Program-made: the position numbers and the translations under genes
Shown: positions 1-5,688 of the stretch, piece after piece
Numbering within the stretch: the first letter of the stretch is position 1
Layout: each line of letters starts with the position of its first letter
Notes under the pieces: generated by a model
Seen by the model: only the letters and a program-made list of their open reading frames with translations
Database searches by the model: none
Told to the model about the DNA's origin: nothing
Source: Thermaceae bacterium
GTDB lineage: Bacteria; Deinococcota; Deinococci; Deinococcales; Marinithermaceae
Length of the DNA: 5,688 nt
Direction of reading: 5' to 3'
Assembly (NCBI GenBank): GCA_027023345.1
Contig: JALVVO010000281.1
Span: 1-5,688, forward strand

Positions 1-515
1 CGTCCCCGAAGCAGGCGGTCGACCTCGGCCATCGCCTCCCAGACCGGGGAGCGATCGAAGCGCTCGCCCGCCGCCCGGGCCCGCCAGACCGGGTACCGCC
101 CGGGGCGGGGGGCGCCCGTCGGCTGGAGCACGAACCCCCGCTCCAGGGCGGCGTCGCCGAGCTTGGTCCGGGGCAGGGGCTCGAGCGGCCGGGGGGCGTA
201 GTAGACTGCGGGAAAGTAGTCCGGGAACCGGTCGGCGAGCAGGGCCTCGGCGGTGTAGTAGCGCTGGGCCACCTCGAGACCGGCCTCGGGGTAGACGAAG
301 AGCGGCCAGCGCTCCTCTCCCCGCACCAAGAGAGCGTCGGCGTAGATCACCCCCTCCCGGAGGGGGAAGGGGTGGTCGGGGCTCTCGAGGCGGAAGCCGG
401 CCTCGCCCAGGGTCCGCGCGACGGCGGAGAGGAGCGCGCCCTTACCCCGGGCGAGGTCGGCGGGCTCGAGGTACACCGCGGGCCAGTCGCCCGGCGCGTT
501 GGTGGCAAGCCGCAT
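1..515 (-). CDS. Hypothetical protein, C-terminus beyond window
   Basis: This frame stays open on the minus strand from an ATG at 515 to the window edge: 171 residues with no stop. An in-frame TAG at 530-528 lies just upstream, so 515 is the first possible ATG. I do not recognise the family. The protein begins MRLATNAPGDWPAVYLEP and is rich in Leu, Ala, Arg and aromatic residues. It has a Tyr/Phe-rich stretch around residues 101-123 (QRYYTAEALLADRFPDYFPA onward) and no signal peptide or membrane segment, so it looks like a cytosolic globular protein. Third codon positions are overwhelmingly G or C, as in the transporter genes, which supports real coding. No clear Shine-Dalgarno site precedes the ATG; a TAGACT box at 530-525 could give a leaderless mRNA. 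It is divergent from the small plus-strand gene at 624. Function is unknown and no catalytic motif is visible. Confidence 0.75.
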   Translation of the reverse strand, partial: MRLATNAPGDWPAVYLEPADLARGKGALLSAVARTLGEAGFRLESPDHPFPLREGVIYADALLVRGEERWPLFVYPEAGLEVAQRYYTAEALLADRFPDYFPAVYYAPRPLEPLPRTKLGDAALERGFVLQPTGAPRPGRYPVWRARAAGERFDRSPVWEAMAEVDRLLRG

Positions 516-524
516 GGTACGCCC

Positions 525-530
525 AGTCTA
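525..530 (-). promoter_or_regulatory. Candidate -10 box (TAGACT) for a leaderless mRNA
   Basis: On the minus strand TAGACT fits the TANNNT -10 pattern and lies 9 nt upstream of the ATG at 515. That spacing would place transcription initiation at or next to the start codon, an arrangement common in Deinococcota. It would also explain the missing ribosome-binding site. No convincing -35 hexamer is visible 16-18 nt further upstream, so this is only a suggestion. Confidence 0.3.
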
Positions 531-623
531 AGCGAGGTCCCGGGGCCAGTTCGGGGAACCTCCGAGCCGGGCCAATCCGTAACCTTGGGCGTAGCGAAAT
601 CCGAGCTCGACGAGGGCCCGCGC

Positions 624-842
624 ATGGCCCGGGAGGTGGGCCGGTTGCTCGAGCTCGTCTCCCTCTACGAGGCCTGCCACGCCCGGCCGCTCCTCAGCGT
701 GGTGGTCTTCTCTACCACCGACCGAAAGCCCGGCCGGGGCTTCTTCTCCCTCGCCCGCGACCTCGGCCGGCTCCACGAGGGCGAGGACGAGAACGCCTTC
801 TACCGCTTCGAGCTCGGCGCCGTCTACCACACCTGGTCCTAA
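624..842 (+). CDS. Small conserved uncharacterised protein, possibly N-terminally truncated
   Basis: This 72-residue product resembles the C-terminal part of a family of uncharacterised bacterial proteins I recall. They carry the pattern 'lg-lLg-Is-yE--hgRPlLSavVv---g-PG-GFf-lar-lg' and end in a Tyr-Trp-type motif. Here the pattern appears as LLELVSLYEACHARPLLSVV (residues 8-27), then KPGRGFFSLARDLG (35-48), then an acidic stretch and FELGAVYHTW near the C-terminus. The ATG at 624 is chosen because GAGGG lies 7 nt upstream. The frame is open further upstream, and the family-like pattern appears to begin a little before this ATG (SELDEGPR), so a TTG at 585 (85 residues) is an alternative start. 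Family members I recall have a longer N-terminal part that I cannot find in any frame here, so the gene may be a truncated remnant. It converges with the transporter operon and shares the palindrome at 847-874. Function is unknown. Confidence 0.6.
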   Translation: MAREVGRLLELVSLYEACHARPLLSVVVFSTTDRKPGRGFFSLARDLGRLHEGEDENAFYRFELGAVYHTWS

Positions 843-846
843 GCAG

Positions 847-874
847 GTCGGCCCGGGCGCGCGCCCGGGCCGAC
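847..874. terminator. Perfect 28-bp palindrome, probable bidirectional terminator
   Basis: The arm GTCGGCCCGGGCGC (847-860) is followed immediately by its exact reverse complement (861-874). In RNA this would fold as a very GC-rich hairpin with a small GCGC loop. It starts 4 nt after the TAA of the plus-strand gene (840-842) and lies 16 nt beyond the TAG of the minus-strand binding-protein gene (893-891). It therefore sits where a terminator serving both convergent genes would be. There is no T-tract on either side, so it is not a textbook intrinsic terminator. It could also act mainly as a 3'-end-stabilising hairpin. Confidence 0.6.
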
Positions 875-890
875 GCGGCCTAGGACCCGG

Positions 891-2033
891 CTACTTCGGC
901 TCGTTGGGCCAGGGGCCCACGACCCCCTCGACCGCCCACTCCATCGTCTCCAGCTGGTGCTTGGTGAGCCTGAGCCCCTCGGGCACCCGGAGCACGCCCT
1001 TGCGGTCCTTGATCGGCCCCTGGAAGGGGTCGAAGGCGAGCTCGACGTCCTTCATCAACCCGTGGAGCTTCATCACCAGGTCGTAGACGCTGATCTCGCC
1101 GAAGATCGGGTGGTCCACCGCCTTGGCCTTCAGCCGCCCGGCGAACTTGGGGTTCACCGGCACCCCGAAGTCGGCCCCGAGCTCCACCGCCCCCTGGGGA
1201 AGGAGCCACCAGTAGTCCACGTCCTCCAGGTTCTTCGGGGTGTAGAGCCCGGCGTAGACCTTGGCCAAGAAGTCCTTGTAGATCGTCCCCCAGTGCACGA
1301 GCTGGCCGCTCACCACGTAGTCGGGGGCGAACTTCAGCATCGGCGAGTAGTGGGAGAACGAGGGGAAGCCCTTCTCCGCCGCCACCTGGACCACCGTGGG
1401 GCTGTCCTCGGTGAAGGCGAAGACGTCGGCCCCCTCGGCGATCAGCGCCTCGGTCGCCTCCTTGGCCGCCGCCGGGTTGTACCACTCGTAGATCCAGCGG
1501 ACCAGGACCTTGGCCTCGGGGTTCACGGTGCGCACGCCCAGGGTGAAGGCGTTGATGTGGCGCTTGAGCTCGGGGATGGGGAACGCGCCCACGTACCCCA
1601 CCTTCCCGGTCTTGGTGAGCGCCCCGGCCATCAGGCCGTTCAGGTAGTAGACCTGGTAGAAGTCGGCCATGTAGGTGGCCACGTTGGGCGCCCGCTTAAA
1701 CCCGGTGGCGTGGGCGAAGATCACGTCGGGGTAGCGCTTCGCCGCCTCTAGGACCGCGTCCATGTAGCCGAAGCTGGTGGCGAAGATGACCTTCGTTCCC
1801 TGGCGCACCATCTGGTCGATGTAGCTCCCCGCCTGGCCCTCGGGAACGCTCTCGACGTAGCTGGTCTTGAGCCAGGGGAAGGCCGCCTCCGCCTCCTTCC
1901 GGCCCACGTCGTGGGCGTGGGTCCAGCCGTAGTCCCCGATGGGGCCCACGTAGATCCAGCCCGCCTTGACCTCCTGCTGGCCGAAGGCCAGCGCGCCTAA
2001 AACCACGACCGCCGCCAACCAAACCTTCCTCAT
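891..2033 (-). CDS. BMP-family ABC transporter substrate-binding protein
   Basis: This is the extracytoplasmic binding protein of the importer, 380 residues. It captures the ligand outside the membrane and delivers it to the two permeases. Residues 1-18 are a Sec signal peptide: Arg-Lys, a hydrophobic core (VWLAAVVVLGALAF), then a likely cleavage near ALA or AFG. There is no lipobox cysteine, so it is predicted soluble in the periplasm or cell envelope rather than a lipoprotein. The mature protein opens with the hallmark WIYVGPIGDYGWTHAHDVGR (about 26-45), followed by IDQMVRQGTKVIFATSFGYM and later GKVGYVGAFPIPE. The family's middle segment is RWIYEWYNPAAAKEATEALI followed by EGADVFAFTEDSP. 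The ATG at 2033 is preferred over an upstream start at 2063 because AGGAGG lies 6 nt before it and the signal peptide starts there exactly. The gene is last in its operon. Purine nucleoside or nucleobase binding is the leading guess from the family; the ligand is not proven. Confidence 0.93.
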   Translation of the reverse strand: MRKVWLAAVVVLGALAFGQQEVKAGWIYVGPIGDYGWTHAHDVGRKEAEAAFPWLKTSYVESVPEGQAGSYIDQMVRQGTKVIFATSFGYMDAVLEAAKRYPDVIFAHATGFKRAPNVATYMADFYQVYYLNGLMAGALTKTGKVGYVGAFPIPELKRHINAFTLGVRTVNPEAKVLVRWIYEWYNPAAAKEATEALIAEGADVFAFTEDSPTVVQVAAEKGFPSFSHYSPMLKFAPDYVVSGQLVHWGTIYKDFLAKVYAGLYTPKNLEDVDYWWLLPQGAVELGADFGVPVNPKFAGRLKAKAVDHPIFGEISVYDLVMKLHGLMKDVELAFDPFQGPIKDRKGVLRVPEGLRLTKHQLETMEWAVEGVVGPWPNEPK

Positions 2034-2039
2034 CCCCAA

Positions 2040-2045
2040 CCTCCT
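2040..2045 (-). promoter_or_regulatory. Strong Shine-Dalgarno site AGGAGG for the binding protein
   Basis: A perfect AGGAGG on the minus strand lies 6 nt before the ATG at 2033. It overlaps the TAG stop of the second permease (2046-2044). It decides the start of the binding-protein gene. It is also the only consensus site in the operon, which suggests separate, higher initiation for the binding protein. Confidence 0.8.
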
Positions 2046-2967
2046 AGCGCTCGCCCCGTACAAAGGGGCGTCCCAGCGCCTCGGGAGCGCCCAGGCGGAC
2101 GCCCTTTCCGAGAGCGCTCAGGACCAAGAAAAGAATGGTGAAGAGATAGGGGGTCATCTTCAAAAACTCGGGGGCCAGGTGGGCCTGGAAGCGGTAGGCC
2201 AGGTGGTAGAAGGCGCCGAAGAGGAAGGCCGCGCCCACCGCGCGCAGGGGATCCCAGGCGGCGAAGATCACGATCGCCAGCGCGATCCAGCCCATCCCCG
2301 CGGTCATCCCCTCGGTCCAGGAGGGGCGGTAGGCGACCGAGAGGTAGGCCCCGGCCACCCCGGCCATCGCCCCGCCGAAGAGCACCGCCAGGTAGCGAAC
2401 GAGGTAGACGTTGATCCCGAGGGCGTCGGCGGCGGCGGGGTTCTCCCCCACCGAGCGCAGGTGGATCCCGCCCCGGGTGCGGTAGAGGAAGACCCAGAGC
2501 AAAAAGGCGAACACGAAGCCCAGGTAGAGGAGCGCGCTCTGCCCGGAGAAGATCCCGGGACCGAGCCAGGGGATCTCCTTCAAAAGGGGCACGTCCCACT
2601 TCGGCAGCGGGTGGGCGAGCGGCCGGCCGGCGTAGGCCTTCCCCCAAAGCCCCGAAAGCCCGAGGCCCACCATGGTGAGGGCAAGGCCGGAGACGTACTG
2701 GTTGGCCCGCAGGGTGACGGAGAAAAAAGCGTGGAAGAAGGCCGCCGCCGCCCCCACGAAGGCGGCGGCCAGGACCCCGAGCCAGGGGCTGCCGCTCGCG
2801 TCGGCCACGACGAAGGCGGAAAGCGCCCCTAGGATCATCATCCCCTCGACCCCGAGGTTGATCACCCCGGCCCGCTCGGCGACCAGCTCGCCAAGGGCGG
2901 CGAAGAGGAGGGGCACGGCGAAGGCGAGCCCCCGGGCCAGGGTCGCCACCACCCAGCTCTCAACCAC
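2044..2967 (-). CDS. ABC transporter permease 2 (NupQ/YufQ-like)
   Basis: This is the second membrane subunit of the BMP-type importer, 307 residues, of the branched-chain-amino-acid/ribose-type permease superfamily (BPD_transp_2). It forms the translocation pore with the neighbouring permease. Family marks visible are AERAGVINLGVEGMMILGA (residues 30-48) after the first membrane helix, ANQYVSGLALTMVGLGLSG (88-106), and the cytoplasmic loop TRGGIHLRSVGENPAAADAL (164-183) that contacts the ATPase. Several long hydrophobic segments surround these. Length matches the usual ~300-320 residues. The start is a GTG at 2967, which overlaps the stop of permease 1 by 8 nt. Its upstream site is GGGGGTG at a 4-nt spacing, a G-rich non-consensus ribosome-binding site that can still pair with CCUCC through a G-U pair. 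The overlap implies translational coupling. GTG codons 5 to 6 residues further in are a less likely start. Confidence 0.93.
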   Translation of the reverse strand: MVESWVVATLARGLAFAVPLLFAALGELVAERAGVINLGVEGMMILGALSAFVVADASGSPWLGVLAAAFVGAAAAFFHAFFSVTLRANQYVSGLALTMVGLGLSGLWGKAYAGRPLAHPLPKWDVPLLKEIPWLGPGIFSGQSALLYLGFVFAFLLWVFLYRTRGGIHLRSVGENPAAADALGINVYLVRYLAVLFGGAMAGVAGAYLSVAYRPSWTEGMTAGMGWIALAIVIFAAWDPLRAVGAAFLFGAFYHLAYRFQAHLAPEFLKMTPYLFTILFLVLSALGKGVRLGAPEALGRPFVRGER

Positions 2968-4024
2968 GGCGCACCCCCAGGACCACCCGGTAGCGGAGGA
3001 AGACCTCGGCGGCGATCAGGAAGAAGAGGATGAGGCCGTTCACCACCTGCACCAGCTGGAAGGGCGTGGCCAGCGCCACCTTGGCCACGTCGCCGGCGGC
3101 GAAGACGAAGCCGACGAGGAGGCCGGTGAGCGCCGCGGCGAGGGGATGGTTCCGCCCCAGCCAGGCGACGATGATGCCGGTGTAGCCGTAGCCCAGCGAG
3201 ATCTGCAGGGGGGCGAGCAGCTTGTGGTGGGTGCCGGCTACCTCGACGAAGCCGGCGAGCCCGGCGGCGCCCCCGGAGAGGAGCGCCACCCAGCTCAGGG
3301 TGAAAAGCGCCCGCACCCCGGCGTAGCGGGCAGCTTCGGGGTTCTCGCCCAGGACCCGGACCTCGAAGCCAAGCTTGGTGGCGAAGAGGAGCCAGGCGAA
3401 GAGCGCGGCGAACGAGAGCGCGAGCACGACCCCGGGCCAGGCTAGGGCGGTGCCGGGGAGGAGGGGCAGCCCCGCGGCCTCGGGGAAGCGGTCGGTGTAG
3501 GCGAAGCCAAAGGCGCTCTTGCCCTTCCAGGGGCCGTGGATCAACCAGTCCACCAGGTAGATGGCGACGTAGTTCTGCATGAGCGTGGTGATCACGTCGT
3601 TCACCCCGAGGCGGGCCTTCAAGAGGGCGGCGAAGATCGCCCAGAGCCCTCCGGCGAGGAAGGCGGAAAGGCCCATGGCGAAAAGCATCCAGGGCCCGGG
3701 CAAGCCGGAAAAAAGCGCCACGCCGGCGGCGGCCACCGCGCCCATGAGGAGCTGGCCCTCGGCGCCGATGTTCCAAAACTGGGCCCGAAAGGCGAGGGCG
3801 AGCCCCGCCCCCACGAGGACGAGGGGCACCGCCCGCCTCAGCACCTCGGCGAACCCCCGGGGGTCGGCGAAGACGCCGGCGGCGATCGCCGCCGCCGCTT
3901 CCCAAGGCGGGGCGCCGTAAAGCCAGAGAAGCGCGAGGCTCGCCAGGAAGGCGAGGAGAACCGCGCCCACCGAGACCAGGAGGACCTCGAGCACCCCCGG
4001 CTCCGGCCTCGGCACCAGCTTCAC
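2960..4024 (-). CDS. ABC transporter permease 1 (NupP/YufP-like)
   Basis: This is the first and larger membrane subunit, 354 residues, normal for this subfamily (about 340-370). Residues 11-36 form the first membrane helix. The family hallmark FRAQFWNIGAEGQLLMGA is at 79-96, followed by GVNDVITTLMQNYVA at 140-154; many relatives have Glu where Asp143 stands. A large extracytoplasmic loop with GPWKGKSAFGFAYTDRFPEA lies at about 164-183. The ATPase-contacting loop TKLGFEVRVLGENPEAARYA is at 216-235. Further hydrophobic helices run to the C-terminal LRYRVVLGVRRG. The GTG start at 4024 overlaps the TGA of the ATPase gene by 4 nt (GTGA), a classic coupled arrangement, with a G-rich GGGGGTGG just upstream. 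With permease 2 it makes a heterodimeric pore. Confidence 0.93.
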   Translation of the reverse strand: MKLVPRPEPGVLEVLLVSVGAVLLAFLASLALLWLYGAPPWEAAAAIAAGVFADPRGFAEVLRRAVPLVLVGAGLALAFRAQFWNIGAEGQLLMGAVAAAGVALFSGLPGPWMLFAMGLSAFLAGGLWAIFAALLKARLGVNDVITTLMQNYVAIYLVDWLIHGPWKGKSAFGFAYTDRFPEAAGLPLLPGTALAWPGVVLALSFAALFAWLLFATKLGFEVRVLGENPEAARYAGVRALFTLSWVALLSGGAAGLAGFVEVAGTHHKLLAPLQISLGYGYTGIIVAWLGRNHPLAAALTGLLVGFVFAAGDVAKVALATPFQLVQVVNGLILFFLIAAEVFLRYRVVLGVRRG

Positions 4025-5562
4025 GCCGCCACCCCCGCCATCAGCATCCCGAGCCGCTCCTTCGTGGCCTCTTCAAGAGCGAGCTCGGCCACGATCCGCC
4101 CCTCGAAGATCACCAGGATGCGGTCGGAAAGCGCGAGGATCTCCTCCAGGTCCTCGCTCACGAGGAGGATCGCCGCCCCCCGGTCCCGGGCCGCGAGGAT
4201 CCGCTCGTGCACCTGGTGGGCGGCGGCGACGTCGAGGCCGTAGGTGGGGTGGGCGGCGACGAGGACCCGGGGCTCGCCGTAGAGCTCCCGGGCCAGGATC
4301 AGCTTCTGCACGTTGCCCCCCGAGAGCAGGCGGACCGGGGTCGCGACCGAGGGGGTCTTGATGCCGTAGGCCCGGACCTGCTCCTCGGCGAAGCGCAAAA
4401 TCCGCCGCCGGTCGAGCACCGGCCCGCGGGCGAACGGCGGGTAGCGGTAGTGCCGGAGGACGAGGTTCTCGGCCACCGAGAGGCTCCCGACCACGCCGCG
4501 GTGGTTCCGGTCCTCGGGGACGTGGGCGACGCCGGCCTCGAAGAAGGCCCGGGCGTCCCTGCCGGTGAGGTTCCTCTCCCCCACCCGGATCCAGCCCCGC
4601 TCGATCCGGCGCAGGCCGGTTAGGGCCTCGATGAGCTCGCTCTGGCCGTTGCCGGCGACCCCGGCGAGCCCCACGATCTCCCCCTCGCGCAGCGTGAAGC
4701 TCGCGTCCTTGACCGCGTAGAAACCCCGGTCCGAACGGACCCAGAGGTCCTCGACGAAGAGCACCTCGCGCCCCGGGGCCCGCCGGCGGGGGGCACGGGC
4801 CTCGGGGAGCTCCTCCCCCACCATCAGCCGGGCTAAGGTGCGGCGGTCGGCCTTCGAGACCTCGAGACTCGCCACCACCCGTCCCTGGCGCAGCACCGTC
4901 ACGCGGTCGGCGACGGCCAGGACCTCCTCGAGCTTGTGGGTGATGAAGATCACCGCGTGTCCCTCGGCCTTCATCCGCCCGAGCACCTGAAAGAGCCCCC
5001 GCGCCTCCTGGGGGGTGAGAACGCTCGTAGGTTCGTCGAGCATGAGAAGAGTGGCGTCCCGCACCAGCGCTTTCAGGATCTCGACCCGTTGCTGCTCGCC
5101 GGCCGAGAGCTGCCATACGTAGGCCTCGGGGTCCACGGGCAGGCCGTAGCGCTCGCCGAGCTCCCGGATCCGAGGCGCGAGCGCCCGCGCCGGCTGGTAA
5201 AAGGGGAGCCCTTCCAGGCCCAGGGCCACGTTCTCGGCCACGGTGTGCTTCTTGACCAAGAGGAAGTGCTGGGGCACCAGGCCGATCCCGAGCCGGAGCG
5301 CGTCCTTGGGCGAGCGGATCCGCACCCGCTGCCCCCGGATCCGGACCTCGCCCTCGTCGGGCTCCAAAAGCCCGTAGAGGATCGAGACCAGGGTGCTCTT
5401 CCCGGCGCCGTTCTCGCCGAGGAGCGCGTGCACCTCGCCGGGACAGACGGCGAGGCTCACGCGGTCGTTGGCGACTATCCCGGGAAAGCGCTTGGTGAGG
5501 TTCTTGACTTCGAGGAACGGCGGCTGGCCTTGGCAAAGCGATGACGCTTCGGCCTCGTCCAC
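4021..5562 (-). CDS. ABC transporter ATP-binding protein with two nucleotide-binding domains
   Basis: This is the energising subunit, 513 residues, with two fused ABC domains as in YufO/NupO and RbsA-type ATPases. In domain 1, Walker A is GENGAGKST (49-57), the Q-loop is Gln98 in LVPQHF, the signature is LSAGEQQRVEI (152-162), Walker B is LLMLDEP (172-178) with catalytic Glu177, and the switch His is His209. In domain 2, the Walker A position reads GVAGNGQSE (301-309), followed by VPEDR (348-352) and the signature LSGGNVQK (413-420). Walker B is degenerate, VLVAAHPTYGLD (433-444), without a catalytic Asp-Glu, as is usual for the second half of this family, so one ATP site is expected to be weak or inactive. 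The GTG at 5562 is the only sensible start: no other start codon occurs before the conserved FLEVKNLTKRF at residue 16. It has no Shine-Dalgarno site, but a TATCCT box lies 6 nt upstream, suggesting leaderless translation. It is first in the operon. Confidence 0.94.
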   Translation of the reverse strand: MDEAEASSLCQGQPPFLEVKNLTKRFPGIVANDRVSLAVCPGEVHALLGENGAGKSTLVSILYGLLEPDEGEVRIRGQRVRIRSPKDALRLGIGLVPQHFLLVKKHTVAENVALGLEGLPFYQPARALAPRIRELGERYGLPVDPEAYVWQLSAGEQQRVEILKALVRDATLLMLDEPTSVLTPQEARGLFQVLGRMKAEGHAVIFITHKLEEVLAVADRVTVLRQGRVVASLEVSKADRRTLARLMVGEELPEARAPRRRAPGREVLFVEDLWVRSDRGFYAVKDASFTLREGEIVGLAGVAGNGQSELIEALTGLRRIERGWIRVGERNLTGRDARAFFEAGVAHVPEDRNHRGVVGSLSVAENLVLRHYRYPPFARGPVLDRRRILRFAEEQVRAYGIKTPSVATPVRLLSGGNVQKLILARELYGEPRVLVAAHPTYGLDVAAAHQVHERILAARDRGAAILLVSEDLEEILALSDRILVIFEGRIVAELALEEATKERLGMLMAGVAA

Positions 5563-5568
5563 GCCCGG

Positions 5569-5596
5569 AGGATACCCGAAGCGCCCGGGGGTGCAA
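5569..5596 (-). promoter_or_regulatory. Candidate leaderless promoter of the transporter operon
   Basis: Reading the minus strand, TTGCAC (5596-5591) is a possible -35, followed after 16 nt by TATCCT (5574-5569), which fits TANNNT. Six nucleotides then lead to the GTG start of the ATPase at 5562. This spacing would put the transcription start at or beside the GTG, giving a leaderless mRNA. It agrees with the complete absence of a Shine-Dalgarno site there. The -35 matches TTGACA at only three positions, so the call rests on the -10 spacing and the missing ribosome-binding site. Confidence 0.5.
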
Positions 5597-5601
5597 CCCG
5601 G
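5585..5601. repeat. Interrupted inverted repeat CCGGG-N7-CCCGG
   Basis: Five-base arms (5585-5589 and 5597-5601) flank a 7-nt centre that contains the candidate -35 hexamer of the operon. Its position makes it a possible operator. Short GC-only arms of this kind can also arise by chance in such GC-rich DNA. Confidence 0.35.
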
Positions 5602-5607
5602 TATAAT
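5602..5607 (+). promoter_or_regulatory. Consensus -10 box TATAAT for the divergent gene
   Basis: An exact TATAAT sits in an otherwise GC-rich control region, 48 nt upstream of the plus-strand ATG at 5656. Transcription would begin near 5614, leaving a leader of about 40 nt. No recognisable -35 is present 16-18 nt upstream. An activator or a nearby protein-binding site might compensate, or the box could be fortuitous. Confidence 0.45.
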
Positions 5608-5616
5608 CCAGGATTA
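5604..5616. repeat. Inverted repeat TAATCC-A-GGATTA, possible operator
   Basis: Perfect 6-bp arms surround a single A. The repeat overlaps the TATAAT box and the expected transcription start of the divergent gene, and lies just upstream of the operon's candidate -35. It is AT-rich compared with its surroundings, so it is less likely to be a composition effect than the neighbouring GC repeat. A regulator binding here could control both directions; no regulator is identified. Confidence 0.4.
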
Positions 5617-5655
5617 GGAGCCCCAAATCGAAGCCTCGCGGCGGGGAAAGATCCC

Positions 5656-5688
5656 ATGGAGACGAACCCGCCACGCCCGCCCCCGAGA
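5656..5688 (+). CDS. Start of a divergent gene, cut by the window edge
   Basis: An ATG at 5656 opens a frame that stays open to the edge for 11 codons (METNPPRPPPR). It lies downstream of the TATAAT box at 5602-5607. The nearest purine-rich stretch is GGGGAAAG (5643-5650), at a reasonable distance but a weak match to the Shine-Dalgarno consensus. Eleven residues, mostly Pro and Arg, cannot identify a product. The gene's existence is inferred from the promoter-like box and from the empty divergent region. The true start could lie beyond the window. Confidence 0.4.
   Translation, partial: METNPPRPPPR

Noticed and set aside
372..623. Upstream extension of the small plus-strand gene to 372
   Set aside because: It would run antisense through the start of the well-supported minus-strand gene ending at 515, and its translation there shows no family-like sequence.
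957..1751. 264-residue plus-strand frame antisense to the binding-protein gene
   Set aside because: It is rich in His, Gly, Val and Leu, with no domain. It mirrors the codon pattern of the opposite strand.
2862..3905. 347-residue minus-strand frame overlapping permease 1
   Set aside because: It is Arg/Gly/Pro-rich low-complexity translation of the alternative frame. The real permease frame shows hydrophobic helices and family motifs.
4040..4700. Degenerate second nucleotide-binding domain read as a damaged gene
   Set aside because: The missing Walker A Lys and Walker B Glu in domain 2 are normal for this two-domain sugar/nucleoside ATPase family.
5563..5655. Purine riboswitch or other structured leader ahead of the operon
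   Set aside because: The region between the candidate promoter and the ATPase start is too short, and no conserved riboswitch core is visible.
4073..5674. Long 533-residue minus-strand frame overlapping the ATPase gene
   Set aside because: It is an out-of-frame shadow, extremely rich in Arg, Gly and Pro, as expected from GC-rich coding DNA. The overlapping frame carries every ABC ATPase motif.

Overview
The window is GC-rich with strong G/C preference at third codon positions. It carries a signal peptide of the MRKVWLAAVVVLG type, GTG starts with 4 to 8 nt gene overlaps, and at least one start that looks leaderless. Together these suggest a thermophilic member of Deinococcota (Thermus/Oceanithermus-like). 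That placement is inferred from style, not from a marker gene.

Most of the window (5562 down to 891, minus strand) is one compact four-gene operon for a BMP-family ABC importer. In transcription order it encodes a double-NBD ATPase (5562-4021), a first permease (4024-2960), a second permease (2967-2044) and a periplasmic substrate-binding protein (2033-891). The first three genes overlap by 4 and 8 nt. The binding-protein gene starts 10 nt after the second permease and has its own strong AGGAGG site, which overlaps the upstream stop codon. The family is best known for purine nucleoside or nucleobase uptake (Bacillus NupNOPQ/YufNOPQ, Treponema PnrA). Some members take other substrates such as riboflavin (RfuABCD), so the substrate is not fixed by this sequence. 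Binding protein, two-permease pore and ATPase make a complete importer.

Downstream of the operon, a perfect 28-bp palindrome (847-874) lies between the binding-protein stop and the stop of a convergent small gene (624-842, plus). It is the likely shared terminator. The small gene encodes the C-terminal, recognisable part of a conserved uncharacterised family and may be truncated. Divergent from it, 515 to 1 (minus) is the N-terminal 171 residues of an unrecognised protein that runs off the window.

At the right end, 5563-5655 is a divergent control region. It holds a candidate leaderless promoter for the operon, a TATAAT box facing the other way, two short inverted repeats, and then a probable start of a plus-strand gene (ATG 5656) cut by the window edge. 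I found no RNA genes, mobile elements, CRISPR arrays or riboswitches.
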